8,929 nt of DNA. Origin: Sporichthyaceae bacterium. GTDB taxonomy: Bacteria > Actinomycetota > Actinomycetes > JACCUZ01. The translations under genes were made by a program, and so were the position numbers. Under the pieces are notes generated by a model that searched no databases, was not told where the DNA came from, and was given only the letters and a program-made list of their open reading frames with translations. The stretch spans positions 1-8,929 of the forward strand of contig JACCUZ010000367.1 of assembly GCA_013698395.1 (NCBI GenBank), given 5' to 3'. This document shows positions 1 to 8,929 of the stretch, piece after piece. The first letter of the stretch is position 1. Every line of letters starts with the position of its first letter.

Positions 1-469
1 TGTGCGTGTGCGTCACCAGCGGGTAGGTGATGATGGTCAACGCCTCGTAGAAGAGGTAGAGCGTCAGCAGGTTGACCGAGAACGCCACCCCCATCGTGGC
101 GGCGATGGTGAGGCCGAAGTAGACGTGGAAGCGCGCGAGCGAACGGTCGGGGCCCGTCCCGAGGTAGCCCATCGAGTAGATGGCGGTCAGGATCCACAGC
201 ACCGAGGACGTTCCCGCGAGGACGACGCCGAGCGCGTCGACGCGTAGCCCGATCGCAGCCTCCGGAAGGAACGGCGAGATCGTGAACGAGATGGTCCCAC
301 CGGCCAGCACGGTGGGGACCATGGTGGCGATGATCCCGAGCTGAACCAGCCCGGCGACGACGCCACACAGCTCCCGTGCGGGTGGGCGGTCGCGCAGGGC
401 AGCCGTCCCTGCCGCCCCGAGCACGGGTGCCAGGAGCGCCAGGAGCGGGGCCACGGAGTAGGTGTCCAC
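1..469 (-). CDS. MrpD/NuoL/NuoN-type proton-conducting antiporter subunit, N-terminal part (3' end beyond window)
   Basis: The frame is open from a GTG at 469-467 to the window edge and gives 156 residues (my translation; no stop). It starts MDTYSVAPLL, continues with several hydrophobic segments, and includes RVDALGVVLAG (about 76-86), then AIYSMGYLGTG (96-106), then NLLTLYLFYEALTIITYPLV (133-152). A hydrophobic helix ending in a Tyr-Glu pair (E142) followed by a TYPLV segment fits the TM5 glutamate of the antiporter-like subunits in Mrp antiporters and complex I. The YSMGYL motif points to the MrpD/NuoL side of the family more than to NuoM. By analogy it should be a polytopic inner-membrane subunit conducting H+ or Na+. 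The start lies one base after the stop of the upstream NuoM-like gene, so translation is probably coupled. A G8 run ends a few bases before the start and may act as a weak ribosome-binding site. The C-terminal two thirds are outside the window, so the exact subfamily is unsure. Confidence 0.8.
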   Translation of the reverse strand, partial: MDTYSVAPLLALLAPVLGAAGTAALRDRPPARELCGVVAGLVQLGIIATMVPTVLAGGTISFTISPFLPEAAIGLRVDALGVVLAGTSSVLWILTAIYSMGYLGTGPDRSLARFHVYFGLTIAATMGVAFSVNLLTLYLFYEALTIITYPLVTHTH

Positions 470-470
470 G

Positions 471-2006
471 TCAGCCCCCCCCAGCGCGCTCGTCCGCGGG
501 CGGGTCGAGTCGTTCGACGAGCACGCGGACCGACTCCTGGCTCGTCTCGAGCAGCGCACCGGGGAAGAACCCGAAGGCGCAGATGACCAGGCCCGTCACC
601 AGTGCTGCGATCGCCTCCGGTGGCCGCAGGTCCTTGACGGCGTCCACCACCGGGCTGGTGACCGGCCCGTGGAACGCCCGCTCGTAGAACACCAGGACGT
701 ACGAGGCGCTGAGGATCACCGTGAGCAGCGCGAAGCCCGCCAGCCAGGCGTCTGCCCGGAAGGCCCCGAGCAGGACGAGAAACTCACCGGGGAAGCCGAT
801 CGTCCCGGGCAGCGCGATGGCGCTGAGGCAGGCGACGAGCGAGAAGGTGGCGAGGGCTGGTGCCCGCTGGGCCAACCCGCCGAGGGCGGCGATGTCGGTG
901 CTGCCCACGCGGTGATGGATGAAGCCGGCCGCCAGGAGCATCCCGGTCGAGGTCACGCCGAGGCTGACGACGAGGAACAACGCTCCCTGCACGCCCTGGA
1001 CGTCGAGGCTGGCGAGACCCAGCATCGCCAGGCCCACGTGGCTGACGCTGGCGAAGGCCTGCAGCCTCCGGATGTCGGGTTCGGCCAGCGCCACCAGCGC
1101 ACCGAACAGGATCGCCACCACCCCGAGGACCGCGATCAGCCAGCTCCAGGTCGCGAACGCGTCCGGCACCAGTGGCATGACGAAGCGCAAGAAGCCGTAC
1201 ACGCCCATCTTCAGGCCGGCCAGGAACACCGCCATGCCGATCGGGCCGTCGAGCAACGCGGCGGGCATCCAGGAGTGGAACGGGAACATCGGGGCCTTGA
1301 GGGCGAAGGCGAAGGCCAGGAGGAAGAACACGGTGGTCTGGGTGCCGGGCGGCACGGTGTCGTCCATGAGCACCAGCAGGTCGAACGAGAGCTCGCCGCC
1401 CGAGCCCGCCGCGTCACGGTGGTTGACGCCGAGCAGTATGAAGCCCAGGAGGAGCCCGGCGGAGCCCATCAGCATGTAGAGCACGTACTTGAGTGCGGCG
1501 CGCGACCGGCCGGCCCCCGTGCCCCACACCTTGATCAGGATGTACGTCGGGATCAGCAGCAGCTCCCAGAACACGAAGAACAGGATGAGGTCGACGGCGG
1601 CGAAGACGCCGATGGCGACGGTCTCGAAGCCAAGGATCGTCATCAGGTACGCCTTGGGCTGGTAGCGCACGCTCGACCAGGAGGTCAGCATCACCAGGAC
1701 CACGAGCAGCGCGGTCAGGGGCAGGAACAGCACGCTCACGCCGTCGACGGCAAGGTGGTAGCTCAGCCCGATGACGTCGATCCACGGCAGCTGCTCGGCG
1801 AACTGGAAGTCGGCTCCGCCGGTACGGAAACGGGCGACGAGCGCCAGCGACAACGCCAGCTCGACCAGCGCCCCGGCGAGCGCGACCGGCCGCAGGGCGC
1901 GCTGGTCGCGCAGGAAGGCCAGGACGACCATCACCACCAGCGGCAGCACCACCATGGTGGACAGGATGGGGAAGCCGATCTGGTCAGCGGCCGCGATCTC
2001 GTTCAT
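471..2006 (-). CDS. nuoM: NuoM-type antiporter-like subunit (second tandem copy), DAB-associated
   Basis: The protein has 511 residues, the usual NuoM length, and about 14 predicted membrane helices. It belongs to the Proton_antipo_M family (complex I subunit M / MrpD-like). Key charged residues are present: E148 in VFWELLLIPTYILI (TM5), K237 in AFALKAPMFPFHSW (TM7), K266 in LAGLKMGVYGFLRF (TM8), H323 in SVSHVG and E408 in LPGTIGFPGEFLVLLGAF (TM12). These match E144, K234, K265, H322 and E407 of E. coli NuoM, so it should be able to translocate protons. Two departures are clear. The usual HxEAPT stretch between the TM7 and TM8 lysines is replaced by AALLDGPIGMAV. The histidine expected in the next broken helix is Leu349. 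The ATG start overlaps the stop of the upstream gene (ATGA, 2003-2006) and is preceded by a good Shine-Dalgarno. The position in a DabA/DabB operon suggests a role in carbon uptake and not NADH oxidation, but that is inference. The symbol reflects family only. Confidence 0.93.
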   Translation of the reverse strand: MNEIAAADQIGFPILSTMVVLPLVVMVVLAFLRDQRALRPVALAGALVELALSLALVARFRTGGADFQFAEQLPWIDVIGLSYHLAVDGVSVLFLPLTALLVVLVMLTSWSSVRYQPKAYLMTILGFETVAIGVFAAVDLILFFVFWELLLIPTYILIKVWGTGAGRSRAALKYVLYMLMGSAGLLLGFILLGVNHRDAAGSGGELSFDLLVLMDDTVPPGTQTTVFFLLAFAFALKAPMFPFHSWMPAALLDGPIGMAVFLAGLKMGVYGFLRFVMPLVPDAFATWSWLIAVLGVVAILFGALVALAEPDIRRLQAFASVSHVGLAMLGLASLDVQGVQGALFLVVSLGVTSTGMLLAAGFIHHRVGSTDIAALGGLAQRAPALATFSLVACLSAIALPGTIGFPGEFLVLLGAFRADAWLAGFALLTVILSASYVLVFYERAFHGPVTSPVVDAVKDLRPPEAIAALVTGLVICAFGFFPGALLETSQESVRVLVERLDPPADERAGGG

Positions 2007-3517
2007 GGCCGCGTCACCTCGACGTGCTCGGACAGCTCGGTCAGCGACGGACGCATGGTCTGGATGAAGGGCCCGGTCCCCAGTCCGATCCAGAAGATGA
2101 GTCCGACGAGGACGACGACGATGCCCCTCTCGCTGGTCGTGAGGTCGTAGACGCCGTCGACGACGGCTGGCCTCGCCTCACCCATGAAGCCGCGGACGAA
2201 GTACGACAGCGAGTAGGCGGCGGTGAGGAACACCCCGAGACCGGCGGCCAGCGCCATCACCCAGCTGCGCTCGTAGGCCCCGAGCATGACCAGGTGCTCG
2301 CCGTTGAACCCGTTCGTGCCGGGGAGCCCGATCCCGGCCAGGGCGATGACGAGGAATGCCCCCGTCAAGAGGGGGGCGTGGTGGATGAGACCCCCGAGCG
2401 CACCGAGTTCGGGAGGTCCGACCCGGGTCGTCAGGAACCCGGCGACGAAGAACAGTCCGGCACCGACGATGCCGAGGTTGACCATCTGCAGAAGGCCACC
2501 CTCGAACCCGTCGAGGTTGAGCGAGAAGATCCCGAGCATGACGACGCCCATGTGCGCCAAGCTGGCGAAGGCAAGCATCCGGCGCAGGTTGGTCTGGCCC
2601 AGGGCCAGCAGTGCTCCGTACACGGTGCCGGTGCTCCCGAGCAGCGCCATCAGCCAGAACCAGTCGCTCGCGGCCTCCGGCATCAGGGGGATGACGAAGC
2701 GGATGAGCCCGTAGGTACCGAGCTTCACCCCGACCAGGAAGACGCTGAGCCCCACGACGGGGCCGTGCTCCAACACCTTTGGCAACCACGTGTGGAAGGG
2801 GAAGATCGGCGCCTTGACCGCGAACCCGAGGAAGAGGAGGAAGAACACCAGTGTCTGCTGGTCGGCCGGGACACCGACCTCGAGAAGGCGCGCGAGCTCG
2901 AAGCTGTAGCTCCCGCCGGTCGTCGCGGCGACGTTCCGGCCGAGCAGGAGGATGCCGGCGAGCATGAGCACCGCACCGACGCCCATGAAGCTGACGTACT
3001 CGAGCGCGGCCCGACGCCGCAGCGGGCCGGTTCCCCAGCGGGTGATGAGGAACCAGCTCGGCACCAGCTCGATGACGAAGAAGAACCAGAACACGACCAG
3101 GTCGAGCGCGACGAACGCACCGATCATGGCCGCCTGGAGCGCGAGGATGGCCATCGCGTAGTAGCCGACCCTGCTCGTGCCGGTGGAGACGGCGTAGACG
3201 ACCACGAGCAGCCCGAGGATGGCGGTAAGCGGGACGAACAGCAGGTTCACCCCGTCGACACCGAGGTGCCAGCTGACACCCAGCACCGGTGCCGAGCGTT
3301 CGACGAACTGGACGTCGGCGACACCCCCGTTGAAGCGCAAGGCCATGAACCCTGCGAGCACCACCTCGATCGCGGCCCCGGTCGTGGCCACGACGGCCGC
3401 CGGGCGGCGGCCGCGGACGAGGAGCAGGACGCCGGCGGTGGCCAAGGGCCAGGCGATCAGGACCGACAGGATCGGGAAGCCGACCTGGTCGACGGCCAGC
3501 ACCTCGTCGAGGCTCAT
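2003..3517 (-). CDS. nuoM: NuoM-type antiporter-like subunit (first tandem copy), DAB-associated
   Basis: The protein has 504 residues and is a polytopic membrane protein of the NuoM/Proton_antipo_M family. Conserved ion-path residues are E150 (FFFVIELVPSWFLI), K235 (GFAVKAPIFPFHTWLP), K265 (VGVKLGTYGLIRF), H322 (SLAHMGVV) and E407 (GLPGTNGFNGEHLVMLGAY). Numbering almost coincides with E. coli NuoM (E144, K234, K265, H322, E407). The residue before E150 is Ile where NuoM usually has Trp. The loop after LP reads KVLEHGPVVGLSV instead of the common DAHxEAPTAGSV, and Leu348 takes the place of the conserved histidine. It is a tandem paralogue of the next gene: both begin with a DQ(V/I)GFPILS segment and share HL(G/A)VDGV near residue 85. 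The ATG start forms an ATGA overlap with the DabB-like stop (3514-3517), and a GGTGGCGGG stretch just upstream can serve as ribosome-binding site. It is likely a proton-conducting module of the same complex. The symbol reflects family only. Confidence 0.93.
   Translation of the reverse strand: MSLDEVLAVDQVGFPILSVLIAWPLATAGVLLLVRGRRPAAVVATTGAAIEVVLAGFMALRFNGGVADVQFVERSAPVLGVSWHLGVDGVNLLFVPLTAILGLLVVVYAVSTGTSRVGYYAMAILALQAAMIGAFVALDLVVFWFFFVIELVPSWFLITRWGTGPLRRRAALEYVSFMGVGAVLMLAGILLLGRNVAATTGGSYSFELARLLEVGVPADQQTLVFFLLFLGFAVKAPIFPFHTWLPKVLEHGPVVGLSVFLVGVKLGTYGLIRFVIPLMPEAASDWFWLMALLGSTGTVYGALLALGQTNLRRMLAFASLAHMGVVMLGIFSLNLDGFEGGLLQMVNLGIVGAGLFFVAGFLTTRVGPPELGALGGLIHHAPLLTGAFLVIALAGIGLPGTNGFNGEHLVMLGAYERSWVMALAAGLGVFLTAAYSLSYFVRGFMGEARPAVVDGVYDLTTSERGIVVVLVGLIFWIGLGTGPFIQTMRPSLTELSEHVEVTRP
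2014..2020 (-). promoter_or_regulatory. Shine-Dalgarno for the second NuoM-like gene
   Basis: On the minus strand GAGGTGA ends 7 bases before the ATG at 2006. It lies inside the last codons of the first NuoM-like gene (Glu-Val-Thr). It is the clearest ribosome-binding site in the window and supports the ATG that overlaps the preceding stop. It suggests re-initiation or independent loading at this junction. Confidence 0.7.
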
Positions 3518-5921
3518 CGCGTGCCCGCCACCAGGACGGCGAGCACGACCACGAGCAGCCCGCCCATGACCAGCGGCTGGCCGAGGCGGCTCTCGATGGT
3601 GAGCAGCGAGCGCTGGGTCACGGTGCCGGCGTGGTGCAGGCCCCGCTCGATACCGCTCTGGAAGACCGCGCGCTCGACCGCCTCGGTGAACCTCGCGATG
3701 CCCGAGCTGAGGCCCGAGACGACACGCTCGAGGTTCGCCTGGAACACGACCCGCTCGACCGCCTCGACCGTTCTCGCGATGGCGTTGGTGACGAACCCGG
3801 CGCCACGCTCGGGGCTCCCCTGGAACACGACCCGCTCGAACCCCTCGGTGAACCTCGCCACGGTTGTCTCGGCCCGTTCGACGACGCCGGCATCCCCCAT
3901 CTCCCGGTGCTCGGCGCGCGGCGAGATGGCCGTGGTCACGTCGCGCACGTGCTCGCCCACCCCGTGCGGGTGGGCGGCGGCCCGACCGGTGGGAGTGGCG
4001 ACGGGCGGCAGCCAGTCGAGCCGTGCCGGGGGCTCGGCCAGGGTGACGAAGCCCGCGTCGTGGGCCCGCCGGACGGTCGCGAACCGCGACTCCCAGTCGG
4101 CGCCGGCCCCCGACGGCCGCCCGGCAGGGGCGGACGCGCCGGTGGCCCGGTCGATCACGCGTCGGTCGAAGCGGCGCAGCGTCCGTCCGAGCGCAAGGGT
4201 CGGCCCGACGAGGGCGCGACCATAGTTCTCGTCGAGCAACCCGCGGTCGAGGGCCCGCCAGTACAGGCGTCGAGCCATGGGCTGTGCCGCACCGGCCGGC
4301 AGCTCGTCGCGGAAGCGGTCGAGGAAGCGCGCACCGTAGATGCCGGAGACGGCCAGGAGCGCCAGCGCCCCGATGAAGAGCCCGGCCATCACCGGGTTGC
4401 CGGCCGGCAGGGCGGCACCGACACCTGCCACCTCGTCGAGCAGGCCGTGGAACCAGGTTCCCTCGATGCCACCGGGCAGGATGCCGGCGACCCGGCCGGC
4501 GGCGACGAGGAGCACGATGACCGCCAGTGGCGCGATCAGGCGGCGTAGCGCGGCCCTGCCGCCGCGGCCGGGCTCGTGGCTGCCGGCGTCGTCCTCATGT
4601 GCTCCGTGGCCGGCGAAGCCCACCGCCACCATCCTCGCGGTGACGAACACCACCGAGAACACCGAGACCAGGCCCAGGGCGGTCACGGCCCAGACGTTGC
4701 TGGCCAGCACCTGCTCGCCGTCGGACAGCCCTCGGGCGAGCAGCGGCAGGGCCAGCAGGGCGACGGCGGTGGCCAGCACGAGATGTGAGAGGACGGGAGC
4801 AGCGTGGGCAGGGCGGCGGATGACGGCCGGGTCGGCGCCTCCGTGGAGGTGGTGCAGGATCGATGGGGCGGTTAGGAACAGGTAACTCTTGTAGAACGCG
4901 TGCGCCACGAGGTGGAAGATCGCCACCGTGTAGAGGCCGAGCCCGGCCAGGACGAACATGAGGCCCAGCTGGGCGGTGGTCGATGCGGCCAACACGCCCT
5001 TGATGTCGGTCTGGACGTACCCGACGAGCTGGCCGTAGAGCGCGGTCAGGGCGCCGACCAAGCCCACGGCGAGCAGGGCGGTCGGCGCCTGGTCGAACAG
5101 GGGGCTCGAGCGTACGACGAGGTAGACGCCCGCGGTCACCATCGTCGCCGCATGGATGAGCGCGCTCGAGGGCGTGGGGCCCTCCATCGCCTGCGCGAGC
5201 CAGGTCCCCAGAGGCAGCTGCGCCGACTTGCCGATGGCCCCGAGCAGCAGCAGGAAGCAGACCGCGGTCAGCGCACCCGACGGGAGCGAGTCGGCCGCCG
5301 CGAAGACCTGGCCGTACTGCAGGCTGCCGGTGTGGACGGCCAGTAGGAACAGTGCCAGCAGCAGCTCGGCGTCGCCGATCCGGTTCATGATGAACGCCCG
5401 GGTGCCCGCCTGCGCCGCCCCCTTGCGGCCGCGGTAGAAGCCCACGAGCAGGTAGGAGCAGACCCCCACGCCCTCCCAGCCGAGGAAGAGCAGCAGGTAG
5501 TTGTCGGCCATGACCAGCACGAGCATGGCGAAGACGAACAGGGGCACGATGGTGAAGTAGCGGGAGAACCCCGGTTCGTTGTGCAGGTAGTTCACGCTGA
5601 AGCGCGTCACCAGCCAGCTGATGGCGGTGACGACCAGCATCATCACCACGGTGAGCTCGTCGACGAGGAAGGCGAAGTCGACCGCGAGGTCGCCGCTGGC
5701 GATCCACCGGTACACGACGATCTCGTGAGGGCCGTCCTGGCGGGTCATGGCGGCCGCCACCCAGACGCTTGCGGCGAACGAGCCGAACACGCCGGCCACC
5801 GCTACCCGGGACACCGCGGCCGGACCGTAGAAGCGGCCGGCCGCGAGGGCATTCAGCCCGTTGGCGACCGCCGCGAGCAGGGGCAGACCGCACGCGGCGA
5901 TGGCTGCGAGGTCGAGGCCGT

Positions 5922-5925
<4 letters not shown>
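3514..5925 (-). CDS. dabB: DabB / NuoL-type antiporter-like subunit with long repeat-bearing C-terminal arm
   Basis: The protein has 803 residues from a GTG at 5925. This start forms a GTGA overlap with the DabA stop; a longer open frame to 6516 only runs antisense-free through DabA and is not credible. The core (about 1-535) is NuoL/NdhF/DabB-like: E151 in LFLGWEGVGVCSYLLVGFY, D185 in NRIGDAELLL, K233 in GAIGKSAQLPLGTWLAQAM, H258 in LIHAATMVTAGVYLV, K309 in TDIKGVLAASTTAQLG, and H338, H342 and K346 in FHLVAHAFYKSYLFL. Beside DabA it is the expected ion-conducting partner that powers CO2 hydration or bicarbonate accumulation. Residues about 550-595 (LYWRALDRGLLDENYG ... DRRVID) match the start of the NuoL lateral arm. 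Then come a Pro/Ala/Gly-rich linker (about 597-680), three 27-residue repeats (689-769) and a last membrane helix (about 782-801). Typical DabB is near 550 residues and NuoL 610-660, so this protein is long. The usual SKDE/A motif with the TM12 lysine is not seen (LARGLSDGEQVL instead). It could equally be called NuoL-like. Confidence 0.92.
3619..3861 (-). repeat. Three tandem 81-bp (27-residue) repeats in the 3' end of the dabB-like gene
   Basis: Residues 689-715, 716-742 and 743-769 of the NuoL/DabB-like protein align without gaps: VARFTEGFERVVFQ..., IARTVEAVERVVFQ..., IARFTEAVERAVFQ..., each followed after three residues by Glu-Arg. The repeat is also visible in DNA. A 21-base stretch on the plus strand at 3738-3758 recurs exactly at 3819-3839 (81 bases apart). 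A 16-base stretch at 3681-3696 recurs at 3843-3858 (162 apart). A 15-base stretch at 3671-3685 recurs at 3752-3766 (81 apart). Hydrophobic residues spaced by 3-4 alternate with Arg/Glu, which suggests amphipathic helices. A predicted membrane helix follows at residues 782-801. The function is unknown; an extended lateral arm along neighbouring subunits is my inference. Confidence 0.93.

Positions 5926-8929
<3,004 letters not shown>

Noticed and set aside
462..2150. Long plus-strand open frame (562 codons) opposite the NuoM-like gene
   Set aside because: It is antisense to a clearly conserved membrane protein gene. Its product is a low-complexity Gln/His/Glu/Arg/Gly-rich sequence with no domain, as expected from GC-rich third positions.
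2024..4225. Plus-strand open frame of 733 codons opposite the first NuoM and the DabB tail
   Set aside because: Same reason: an antisense shadow of two conserved genes, with Asp/Glu/Arg/Gln-rich composition and no recognisable motif.

Overview
This is a high-GC bacterial window, most likely actinobacterial or a similar GC-rich lineage. That is a guess from codon choice (strong G/C at third positions, GTG starts) and not from any taxonomic marker. It lies wholly inside one minus-strand gene cluster, which is cut at both window ends. There is essentially no non-coding DNA: no promoter, terminator, RNA gene, mobile element or CRISPR array is visible.

In transcription order (right to left) the genes are: (1) a DUF2309/DabA protein (5922-8929, probably missing its N-terminus at the window edge); (2) a NuoL/DabB-type antiporter-like membrane subunit with an unusually long C-terminal arm (3514-5925); (3) and (4) two tandem NuoM-type subunits (2003-3517 and 471-2006); and (5) the first 156 residues of a fourth antiporter-like subunit of MrpD/NuoL/NuoN type (1-469). 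The first three junctions are 4-base stop/start overlaps (GTGA, ATGA, ATGA). The fourth gene pair is separated by one base. The five genes should therefore be one translationally coupled unit.

DabA plus DabB is the known DAB (DABs accumulate bicarbonate) or MpsAB inorganic-carbon system. In it a zinc-dependent, beta-carbonic-anhydrase-like DabA is thought to hydrate CO2 to bicarbonate, driven in one direction by cation flow through DabB. The classical system needs two proteins. This locus adds at least three more ion-translocating subunits in the same order as the complex I membrane arm (L, M, M, then another). No complex I electron-input subunit is visible within the window.

The NuoL/DabB protein keeps the complex I-type lateral-arm region, which classical short DabB proteins are not expected to have. 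It then adds a linker, three tandem 27-residue repeats and a last membrane helix. The two NuoM copies have charged channel residues intact but share departures from usual NuoM. The best candidate for something new is an expanded, multi-antiporter DAB complex: a DabA catalytic head on a complex I-like membrane arm.
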